Source of the DNA: an uncultured Duncaniella sp.
GTDB lineage: Bacteria; Bacteroidota; Bacteroidia; Bacteroidales; Muribaculaceae
DNA: 64,000 bases
Direction: 5' to 3'
Assembly: GCF_910577345.1 (NCBI RefSeq)
Contig: NZ_CAJTMT010000007.1
Coordinates: 51,871 to 115,870, forward strand
This document shows positions 54,737-61,668 of this stretch, piece by piece. The position numbers were made by a program, and so were the translations under genes. The notes beneath the pieces were generated by a model, which made no database searches, was not told the DNA's origin, and saw nothing but the letters and a program-made list of their open reading frames with translations. The stretch's first letter is position 1. Each line of letters starts with the position of its first letter.

Positions 54737-55216
54737 ATGAAGAAGTTAATTATTGCATTAATATTTGGCATTTTTGTGGTTATTGCCGGCTGTGATTATG
54801 AGTATGCCGGGAGTTTCTGCGGAAGGGAAATATATGCCCTTGACATGTCGTCCAAACAACTGGTTGAAGGCATAACAGCCATCAAGGAAGAGCATCCTGA
54901 ATATAATGTGATTCGGTCAATAAACGACAGCATTGTGTCTCAAGATGACGCTTATCTGGAATATTGGTATGTATATCATTTTTGTGTACCCATAAGGGAT
55001 ACAGTAATTGTTCTTCAGACAGTTGTCGACATGCGCGAAAGGGGGCCAACTAATTACATGCTACTTGGTGTGACCTACGATAAAAAAGCATTTCGAGGTT
55101 ACAGGCGTATGAAAGATATACCTAAAAAGGAGAAAACCGAGATAGAATATGTTTTTGAAAAGTATGTATTGAGTGAACTTCGGAAATATGAGGCTCCTAT
55201 CTTGCAGGAGCGTTAA
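54737..55216 (+). CDS. Small lipoprotein of unknown function
   Basis: The 159-residue product has a lipoprotein signal with Cys19 (MKKLIIALIFGIFVVIAGCD). The rest is mixed helix and strand with an acidic C-terminus. I prefer ATG 54737 over the GTG two codons upstream, which lies in the duplicated block. It belongs to a run of five AT-rich genes for small secreted or membrane proteins; no known family is recognised. Confidence 0.7.
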   Translation: MKKLIIALIFGIFVVIAGCDYEYAGSFCGREIYALDMSSKQLVEGITAIKEEHPEYNVIRSINDSIVSQDDAYLEYWYVYHFCVPIRDTVIVLQTVVDMRERGPTNYMLLGVTYDKKAFRGYRRMKDIPKKEKTEIEYVFEKYVLSELRKYEAPILQER

Positions 55217-55259
55217 TGCTTAACTCTAATATGTAATTATTCTCTGAAAAAGTTGGTTT

Positions 55260-55862
55260 ATGAGACATGTGATTATGATATTTATCCTCGTCTGTCTTTG
55301 TTTGTCTAATTGTGTCTATTTCAGGATGACACATCTTTCTCAGGAGGATCTGGGCTGGATTCAGTGCTACAGTCACTATCCGGCACCAACATTTTTGTCG
55401 AATTTGGGAAATACGGCAAAGTTGTCGTATGATGGAGTTAATATTTATAATTCTACAAATAGGTTTAAATTTACAGAAGCCGGTGCCGGTGATTATGAGG
55501 CGAATGCCGGATATGATTTTGAAATTCGTCAAAATGACACTGTCTTTACCGGCGGTTTAGCGGTTAAGCGGTTGATAAATAAGGATGGGCTTTGGGCTAG
55601 GTTCGATTTGAACAGGTTGTATTCTGACTATGAGGGGGATATGTATAGGCCATTGCAAACAAGGGATTTTATGATGGACTCAGTGCTGTATCATGATTGC
55701 ATTATTGCGGATTCAACCAATTCAGAATATTCAGATTTTTGGGTTCAGGAAGTTAAGAATAAAATGTCTACGTTTGTCATCTCGAAGAAGTATGGTCTGA
55801 TATATTACCGGTTTGAAAACGGTGAGGAGTTCAAAAGGCAATTTAAACGTAAAAAAGGTTAA
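55260..55862 (+). CDS. Small lipoprotein of unknown function
   Basis: The 200-residue product has a lipobox with Cys18 (LCLSNCVYF). It is followed by a beta-rich region with DLNRLYSDYEGDMYRPLQ and ends in a basic tail. The start is 43 bases after the preceding stop. It is low in G+C compared with neighbouring core genes. I do not recognise the family. Confidence 0.7.
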   Translation: MRHVIMIFILVCLCLSNCVYFRMTHLSQEDLGWIQCYSHYPAPTFLSNLGNTAKLSYDGVNIYNSTNRFKFTEAGAGDYEANAGYDFEIRQNDTVFTGGLAVKRLINKDGLWARFDLNRLYSDYEGDMYRPLQTRDFMMDSVLYHDCIIADSTNSEYSDFWVQEVKNKMSTFVISKKYGLIYYRFENGEEFKRQFKRKKG

Positions 55863-55917
55863 TCGGTTCTTACGAAAGTTTTGCCTCGTATATACATTCA
55901 AAAAGAAATCATCAGAT

Positions 55918-56358
55918 ATGAGGGAAATAAGATTTGTAACGATTGTTGCCACATTTTTTCGCAGCATTGTAAAGAGTGCCGCGTTGTTGATTGGCTTGCA
56001 TACGGGGTTTTGGCTGTGTGTCTATCCATTGCTTGCTTATGGGTGTGCGGTGGAAGATGTGTTTCAAGAGGGAGTCGGATTATGGTTAATGACTTCGCCG
56101 GCATTGTTGCTTGCATGGCTGACTACAAGTATTTTCCTATTTATAGGCAATCTCTCCGGAGTGTTGGAGCGGATGGCGAAAATCAGCATTGGAATATTTT
56201 GTCTTGGAATATTGGCAATCAATGAGGTTCTCCTGTTCTCGTTGACGGAGTACCCGTATTCAACAATTACTTTCTGGGGTATTTATATGGTAAAGATATT
56301 ATTGTGGACAATAATGTTTGTGATATGGCAACATTTCAGAAATGTCTGGCGAATATAA
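55918..56358 (+). CDS. Small integral membrane protein, unknown
   Basis: The 146-residue product has about four hydrophobic helices (SAALLIGLHTGFWLCVYPLL, LLLAWLTTSIFLFIGNL and two more). I chose ATG 55918 instead of the longer frame from 55813, which overlaps the previous gene by 50 bases and has a charged N-terminal extension. It may be a membrane partner of the small lipoproteins around it. No family is recognised. Confidence 0.6.
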   Translation: MREIRFVTIVATFFRSIVKSAALLIGLHTGFWLCVYPLLAYGCAVEDVFQEGVGLWLMTSPALLLAWLTTSIFLFIGNLSGVLERMAKISIGIFCLGILAINEVLLFSLTEYPYSTITFWGIYMVKILLWTIMFVIWQHFRNVWRI

Positions 56359-56439
56359 GCTTCTGCCAAGAGTGAGGACCGATAATATCAATTGTATTTA
56401 GATAGTCCATATCTCCTTGACAGATTGAATCAACAGATA

Positions 56440-56564
56440 TTGCATATCCCAAATAAAATCAGTAACTTGCGATGCGTCATTCTCCAATCGCTTCAAACGA
56501 CGATGCCATGAAAAATTCATAACAGGGTTTGTTTCTTGCGATAGAGATATTTTCAGCAAAGAGT
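56440..56564 (+). repeat. 125-base duplicated block, copy 2
   Basis: It matches 54608-54732 with four substitutions. It ends 72 bases before the DKNYYY-type gene at 56637. The 56359-56636 gap holds nothing else that I can name. Confidence 0.9.
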
Positions 56565-56636
56565 ATCCGGAAAGGTTTCGGAGGATGATGGCAGTTTTGT
56601 ATTTGTGAATCTTCGTCGTATTAAATAATTCCAAAT

Positions 56637-57179
56637 ATGCGCAAAAGAATAAAATTCGGATATATTGTTTCATGTATGCTGATTCTTCTTTCCCTATGTG
56701 GCTGTGGCCCTAAAGGATATGATGAGGTCAGTGATGCGGGTGTGTGGATAAGTCTTTCCGATGGAGAAGAGTGTGGCTGTTATCATCGTCGTGGTAATTG
56801 GATTTATAGTGGCTATTTTATAGGAAAACCGGATGATGACAGAAGCTATCATCCTATGCAAGAAATTGATGTTAATACTTTTATGGTATGTGTTGGAAGC
56901 GATTATTCTAAAGATGAAAACTATATATTCTATCCAATAGAATCCATTTGTGAGGATGGCGAATATGAAGATGGTACGGGGTGGGGAGGTATGTATGTGA
57001 GGCGGTATATTGTCGATGGTGCAGATCCTAAATCATTCAAATATCTTGGAAATGGTTATGGAATTGACCATCGTCAGATGTATCATGATGGAGAGAGGAT
57101 ACCATGGGATTATGATGTCATCAAACGGACTAAAGAGATGTCCATGTCAAGTGAAAAAATATGTTTTGAAGAATATTAA
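56637..57179 (+). CDS. DKNYYY-like lipoprotein
   Basis: The 180-residue product has a lipoprotein signal (LLSLCGCGPKG, lipid Cys21 or Cys23). The pattern SDYSKDENYIFY, VDGADPKSFKYL and GIDHRQMYHDGERIPWD is that of the DKNYYY repeat family, where short repeats display Asp-Lys-Asn-type loops. The function is unknown in most cases. It is AT-rich and is part of the small-protein cluster. A 37-base fragment of its sequence recurs just after the next gene. Confidence 0.7.
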   Translation: MRKRIKFGYIVSCMLILLSLCGCGPKGYDEVSDAGVWISLSDGEECGCYHRRGNWIYSGYFIGKPDDDRSYHPMQEIDVNTFMVCVGSDYSKDENYIFYPIESICEDGEYEDGTGWGGMYVRRYIVDGADPKSFKYLGNGYGIDHRQMYHDGERIPWDYDVIKRTKEMSMSSEKICFEEY

Positions 57180-57191
57180 ATTCGGCAGATT

Positions 57192-57758
57192 ATGAGACTG
57201 TTACTTATTATACTATGTGTCGTTGGCATATTCTCGTCGACTGTTATGGCGCAGTTGGGAGTGCCTGTATGCGATGCTGAGATGTCGGCTCCAATTCAGG
57301 AACAGGATGATGGGATAAGGGAGCGGATAAAGGCAGTGTGGCGTAAGAAAAGGGAAGCCATATTTCACGACACTATAATATGTGATGAGCACATCATGGC
57401 CATACTATCAATACCTACTTCATCGGACATAATTCCAAGTAGGCCTATCGATAGATATACAGAGGGTTTCCATAAATTTCACAAAGTAGGTATAAAAGGA
57501 AATGGATGGTTAACTTTTCATTATGGATTTTTGTGTGTAAATCCCGAATTCGAAGATAACGAAATGAATCTTTACAACTGTAGGCTTGGTAATGTGGCAA
57601 GGTCGCGGGCATTTACGCGCGACAGTCTCTTTTTCCGTCAGGACAGCTATTTCATATACAGTATCGATATCTCATACGAGAATATCCCGGAGGAGAAGCG
57701 GGCATTGATGGATTCGATTCTGGACAATGTGAAGATTGTGAGTATTCCATGGGATTGA
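57192..57758 (+). CDS. Small secreted protein of unknown function
   Basis: The 188-residue product has a signal peptide (MRLLLIILCVVGIFSSTVMA). No domain is recognised. The gene starts 12 bases after the DKNYYY-like gene. Its last three codons and stop (PWD, TGA) lie in DNA copied from the DKNYYY-like gene, so its natural C-terminus may have been replaced. Confidence 0.65.
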   Translation: MRLLLIILCVVGIFSSTVMAQLGVPVCDAEMSAPIQEQDDGIRERIKAVWRKKREAIFHDTIICDEHIMAILSIPTSSDIIPSRPIDRYTEGFHKFHKVGIKGNGWLTFHYGFLCVNPEFEDNEMNLYNCRLGNVARSRAFTRDSLFFRQDSYFIYSIDISYENIPEEKRALMDSILDNVKIVSIPWD

Positions 57759-57785
57759 CCGTCGTCAGATGTATCATGATGGAGG
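57749..57785 (+). pseudogene. Fragment of a second DKNYYY-like gene copy
   Basis: 37 bases match 57058-57094 inside the DKNYYY-like gene with two substitutions. This is the remnant of a duplication or a deletion between repeats. Confidence 0.6.
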
Positions 57786-57805
57786 ATTGGTTATAGGGAT
57801 GATTA

Positions 57806-58136
57806 GTGTCCGACAGAATTAGTGTCCGACAGGACACTGATTTACTCGTAACCCCGGACATCGAAGCGTAGCGCAGATGTCCGGGGTTCAGGAATACCCA
57901 TCCACAAGATGTCCGGCAGGACATCGATTTACGTAAAGACATTGGCTATGCAGATCGGTAAATCCGTGTCCTGCCGGACACGCTGTTGCGTGTGGGTGTC
58001 AGAGCCCCGAACATCTTCGCTACGCTTCGATGTACGGGGTTACGAGTAAATCGATGTCCTGCCGGACATCACGCATGATTTTAGATCCGGGTTACGAGTA
58101 AATCGATGTCCTGCCGGACATCACGCATGATTTTAG
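57806..58136. repeat. TGTCC palindrome cluster 2 (REP/BIME-like)
   Basis: It has the same order as cluster 1: forward unit (GTGTCCGACAGGACAC, GATTTACTCGTAACCCCG, hairpin CCCCGGACATC...GATGTCCGGGG), inner half-unit ATGTCCGGCAGGACAT, inverted half-unit GTGTCCTGCCGGACAC, and inverted unit ending in ATGTCCTGCCGGACAT. The last 47 bases (58038-58084) are then repeated at 58090-58136. The rest of the 57759-58387 gap holds the rplS promoter. Confidence 0.85.
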
Positions 58137-58272
58137 GGGCTACACTCCTTGGATGCCGTCGTTCAGATGGGATGTGTCAATTTGGGATGGTTGGTTTGTG
58201 GATTGATCTTCCCAGATGTGGTGGGGAGGTTTGAAAATGAGGTGAATGACGGAAATTTTTTCAGTCAAACTC

Positions 58273-58303
58273 TTGCAATTCACCTGATTTTCCCTTACCT
58301 TTG
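58273..58303 (+). promoter_or_regulatory. Promoter of rplS
   Basis: TTG (58273-58275), a 20-base spacer and TACCTTTG (58296-58303). The leader to the ATG is about 80 bases. Confidence 0.75.
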
Positions 58304-58387
58304 CAGCCGATTTCGTAATCTCTGGCAGGACATGCAGCCTGCGAATATTGCGATTAGTGTTAACATTTTTAATATTCGAATAGAAAA

Positions 58388-58747
58388 ATGGATTTAATTA
58401 AAGTTGCCGAGGAGGCTTTTGCAACAGGCAAGCAGCATCCCGACTTCCAGCCCGGTGACACTATCACAGTGGCTTACCGCATCAAGGAAGGTAACAAAGA
58501 GCGTATTCAGCAGTATCGTGGTGTGGTTATCCGCATCTCAGGCGACGGCAGCAAGCGTCGTTTCACTGTACGCAAGATTTCCGACAACATCGGTGTAGAG
58601 CGTATCTTCCCGATCGAGTCACCCTTCATCGACTCAATCACCATCAACAAGTATGGTAAGGTACGTCGCGCAAAACTTTACTACATCCGCAAGCTCACAG
58701 GCAAGAAGGCCCGTATCAAAGAGCGCCGCGTAGTGAAGAAGGCGTAA
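58388..58747 (+). CDS. rplS: 50S ribosomal protein L19
   Basis: The 119-residue product has all L19 features: FQPGDTITVAYRIKEGNKER, QQYRGVVIRISGDGSKRRFT, GVERIFPIESPFIDSI and the basic C-terminus (GKKARIKERR). L19 sits at the interface of the 30S and 50S subunits. It is single here, without the trmD/rimM neighbours seen in many bacteria, and has its own promoter and terminator. Confidence 0.99.
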   Translation: MDLIKVAEEAFATGKQHPDFQPGDTITVAYRIKEGNKERIQQYRGVVIRISGDGSKRRFTVRKISDNIGVERIFPIESPFIDSITINKYGKVRRAKLYYIRKLTGKKARIKERRVVKKA

Positions 58748-58801
58748 AGATATTGAATACCCGCCCGTCCGGGCGTCCCCCAACTCCATCGCCCGGACAC
58801 A

Positions 58802-58862
58802 AAAGAGCCCCAGACCCCAATCACCGTGAGGCGAGCAAGTCTGTGAGGCTCTTTAATTTTTT
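58802..58862 (+). terminator. Rho-independent terminator of rplS
   Basis: AAAGAGCC...CAGAC pairs with GTCTG...GGCTCTTT (58831-58854), followed by a T-rich run. Confidence 0.85.
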
Positions 58863-58870
58863 CATTGGAT

Positions 58871-58981
58871 GGAAGGGTACATAAAGACGTAAGGTCAGAA
58901 GCGACATAAGTTTATCGGCCAATCGAGTAGCTGAAAAAATCTTATGTTTCTTCTGACCTTACGTCTTTATGTGCCCTTTCC
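58871..58981. repeat. Long CATAAG inverted repeat (copy C3)
   Basis: The left arm (58871-58913) and the reverse-complemented right arm share GTAAGGTCAGAAG and ACATAAAGACGTAAGG. It lies between convergent rplS and the small membrane protein gene, although rplS already has its own terminator. Confidence 0.9.
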
Positions 58982-59021
58982 ACTGAATTTCTCTCAGGGT
59001 CGGGGGATTTTTAGTGTGCCG

Positions 59022-59168
59022 TTATAGCATCGGGGGGATGAAGGCTGCGACGTCGGTATCGCCGAGTAGGTCGGCGATAGTGAGCCATAACATAAGCAGA
59101 ATTATAAGGACAACCACGCCTATGGCAAGCCACAGTGTAGTTCCGGATTTGGTTTTTCTCTCGCTCAT
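59022..59168 (-). CDS. Small membrane protein of 48 residues
   Basis: The frame reads MSERKTKSGTTLWLAIGVVV and onward, with one hydrophobic helix (residues about 12-32) and a short acidic end (ADLLGDTDVAAFIPPML). The positive N-terminus and single helix suggest a small inner-membrane protein. Coding is supported by the clear start, the typical membrane profile and the convergent placement with a spacer hairpin; a promoter is not obvious. Function unknown. Confidence 0.6.
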   Translation of the reverse strand: MSERKTKSGTTLWLAIGVVVLIILLMLWLTIADLLGDTDVAAFIPPML

Positions 59169-59455
59169 AATAATAGTTGTTTTTTGGACGGTTAATAGTG
59201 TCGGTTGAAAGTGATTCTCGGTGTATTAACACCTATACGGGACGAAAAGTTGATGAGCAGTTCCGTTAAGTTTTTTTAGCTATTGATATGTTTGCCGGGG
59301 AGCCTCGCCGGGTGTTATTTAAGTAAGATCCGAATAACATAACTCACGATAAAGGCCGTGTGGCATCAACACACAAAAATACTTCTCAACAAGCACGCTA
59401 TTCACTCCCACGGCCGAAGAAACAAATAAAATCGTAATATAAAACTATTTATATT

Positions 59456-60439
59456 ATGGGAACGAGAGAAACACACACACGGCGCACGGCAGCGCTTCTT
59501 GCCTGCTGCATCAGCCTCACGGCTGTCGAACCCGTCGTCGGTCAGATTGTCGACAGTGACACGCTGGCCGTCAGACATCTTGACATAGAGGTCGAGAGCA
59601 TAGAGGATTTCCGCCTCACGCCCGACCCGCAGACGAGTCCGCTCCGCAACGCGGCTGTCTTCCCTCCGGTGGCCACAATTGAGGACCTGGAGTATGATGA
59701 TAACATCCCTGTCCCTGCGGTCGACATCCCGCAGAAACATTGGAGCATCTATCTTGAACCATATTCGCGCCACAGAGGCTCGCATCCCGACTGGCACAGG
59801 ATGTGGATCAACACGGCGGTGCTCTCAGGAGCCTTCCTCGGGACGCTCTTCGTGTTGCAATGTCTGCCTGAGGATGCCACTTCCTGGAACCGTGCCGAGT
59901 TTCAGGACACTCCTTTCTACACACGTTGGTATGACAATATCTTTGTCGAGAATCCTGAGATTGACCATGACAATGCCATCTTCAACTATATCCTTCACCC
60001 CTACGCAGGAGCGGCTTATTTCATGGCTGCCCGCTCGTGTGGGTTCAGCTTCTGGGGATCGATGCTCTATTCGGCGCTCATTTCCACGGTCGGGTGGGAG
60101 TTCGGTGTCGAGGCCTGCATGGAACGTCCGTCGTATCAGGACATTGTCATCACTCCGGTCATCGGCAGTATCATCGGCGAGCTTTTCTACAAATGCAAGC
60201 GCCACATCGTGGAGCATGACTACACGCTTTGGGGATCGCGCCTGATGGGCAACATCGTTGTCTTCCTTGTCGACCCGGTCAATGAGGTTGTCAACCTCTT
60301 CAGGGGAAGCTACGAACGCAAGGCCCATCTCGGCAAGGACAATCCGTCGGTCATCAACCGGCGCCCCTCGTTCAGCTCCTCCCTCATGCCGACCCTCGTC
60401 GGCGGTGCCCCCGGCTTCACCCTCACCTGCACGTTCTGA
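59456..60439 (+). CDS. DUF3943 family secreted or outer-membrane protein
   Basis: The 327-residue product has a signal peptide (RTAALLACCISLTAVEPVVG). The segment HPYAGAAYFMAARSCGFSFW followed by STVGWEFGVEACMERPSYQD (residues about 180-225) is the DUF3943 signature; these proteins are thought to be outer-membrane or periplasmic. The upstream gap 59169-59455 has no clear -7 box; it carries a GGCCGTG/CACGGCC pair about 50 bases apart (59353, 59407). Confidence 0.85.
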   Translation: MGTRETHTRRTAALLACCISLTAVEPVVGQIVDSDTLAVRHLDIEVESIEDFRLTPDPQTSPLRNAAVFPPVATIEDLEYDDNIPVPAVDIPQKHWSIYLEPYSRHRGSHPDWHRMWINTAVLSGAFLGTLFVLQCLPEDATSWNRAEFQDTPFYTRWYDNIFVENPEIDHDNAIFNYILHPYAGAAYFMAARSCGFSFWGSMLYSALISTVGWEFGVEACMERPSYQDIVITPVIGSIIGELFYKCKRHIVEHDYTLWGSRLMGNIVVFLVDPVNEVVNLFRGSYERKAHLGKDNPSVINRRPSFSSSLMPTLVGGAPGFTLTCTF

Positions 60440-60469
60440 CGCGCAGACCTGACGTCAGGTCGCCTTTTT

Positions 60470-60580
60470 CAAGATATAGGGTTGCCTTTTCGGACATTGG
60501 GTCGTCGCCCCGAAATATAGAGTCACCGCCCTGTATATAGAGTCACCTCCTCCGGATATTGAGCCGGACGCTCCCAACGC
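60470..60580. repeat. Degenerate 20/21-base tandem repeat with TATAGAGTCACC
   Basis: About five diverged units (ATATAGGGTTGCC, ACATTGGGTCGTC, ATATAGAGTCACC twice, ATATTGAGCCGG) follow the DUF3943 gene. Confidence 0.5.
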
Positions 60581-60596
60581 AAGAATTTAAATTTAA

Positions 60597-60640
60597 CGCG
60601 TATGCAAATTTGTTGACATAAATTTGCATACGCGGTTTTT
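60597..60640 (+). terminator. Strong terminator, 15-base perfect stem
   Basis: CGCGTATGCAAATTT (60597-60611) pairs with AAATTTGCATACGCG (60620-60634), followed by GGTTTTT. It ends only 20 bases before the next start codon. Confidence 0.8.
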
Positions 60641-60659
60641 ATTTCGTATATTGCGAACG

Positions 60660-61622
60660 ATGAAACCTTGGGTGCAAATATCAGTGACTGTGTCGGTTGT
60701 CATGGCTGTTTCGTTTTTTGGGATTGCTGACGACCGGAGACTTTCCATGGAGTCTCAGAAGGTGGATGCAGAGGGGACGGTCTGGGATTTCTCGCAGTCG
60801 GAGCGGGCTGACAGATGTCCGATGTACCGCAGCTACGGCGACACCCTTGTGGCTGAGATCTATTCGGGTTGCCGACAGTGGTACGGACTCAGGAATGATT
60901 CTGCATTCTACATGGGGGAGGAGACGCGATTCTACAAGGCTGTGCCTGAAACGCCCATCCCGACCTCGGCTTTCGGCAATCCGTTGCTGTTGGGACGCGA
61001 GGATGGCGGGACGAGGGGTGTCTACTGCCGGACTTTCGCGCTCGGTCAGGATGGGAGCTATGAGTCGCTGTACCCTATTAGGGGACGCCTTGTCCTTGCC
61101 GAAGGTAATGCTGTCAGTGCGGACGCTGTCACTGAGCGCCGGAGCTTCACCGAATGGCTGGTCTCTGATTCGCTGCCGGACGGGTTGAAGAGGACGCGCG
61201 AGACGGTCAGGACGCGCTGGTTCGTGGCGGGCGACACTTTGCCAGTGGCATTGCAGATTACGGAAAACGTGCTCCACAACGGTCGTAAGGTGTCGTCGGT
61301 GACCTCGGCTTTCATCGTTCCCGCTTCGGAAATTGCAATGAATGAAGAGTCTTTACGCGAGGCTGTGCAGGATGCCCTTGACAATGCGAGAATCTCGCTT
61401 TCGGGGAGTATGGTGAGGATTGAGGGGGATTTCCCTGCTGATGTGAACCTTACACTGCATATCTCCGACATAGCCGGAAGCCGGTTCCATCACGAACCGC
61501 TCGGCGCTACCTTGAATAGCGAACTGTGGGAGATTCCGCTTCCCGCGCTTCCCCCGGGCCAGTACATACTGACTGTATCGGCGGGGACTCCTTCCAACCG
61601 TAAGATAACGGTCAGCATCTGA
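60660..61622 (+). CDS. Secreted protein with T9SS-like C-terminal tail
   Basis: The 320-residue product has a signal-like N-terminus (VQISVTVSVVMAVSFFG), an unrecognised middle, and a C-terminal region with GSMVRIEGDF, LTLHISDIAG and LPPGQYILTVSAG, which resembles T9SS type A sorting domains. I chose ATG 60660; the upstream extension would start inside the terminator stem. The following RHS/YD-like gene starts 46 bases downstream, so the two may work together at the surface. Confidence 0.6.
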   Translation: MKPWVQISVTVSVVMAVSFFGIADDRRLSMESQKVDAEGTVWDFSQSERADRCPMYRSYGDTLVAEIYSGCRQWYGLRNDSAFYMGEETRFYKAVPETPIPTSAFGNPLLLGREDGGTRGVYCRTFALGQDGSYESLYPIRGRLVLAEGNAVSADAVTERRSFTEWLVSDSLPDGLKRTRETVRTRWFVAGDTLPVALQITENVLHNGRKVSSVTSAFIVPASEIAMNEESLREAVQDALDNARISLSGSMVRIEGDFPADVNLTLHISDIAGSRFHHEPLGATLNSELWEIPLPALPPGQYILTVSAGTPSNRKITVSI

Positions 61623-61668
61623 CACTGCATCACATTTACCTTAAATTCCCATAAATCTCCCTCCCGGT

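Noticed and set aside
54521..56673. Minus-strand genes in the two 125-base blocks
   Set aside because: They share about 40 residues only because the DNA is duplicated; outside the block they are unrelated and have no promoter.
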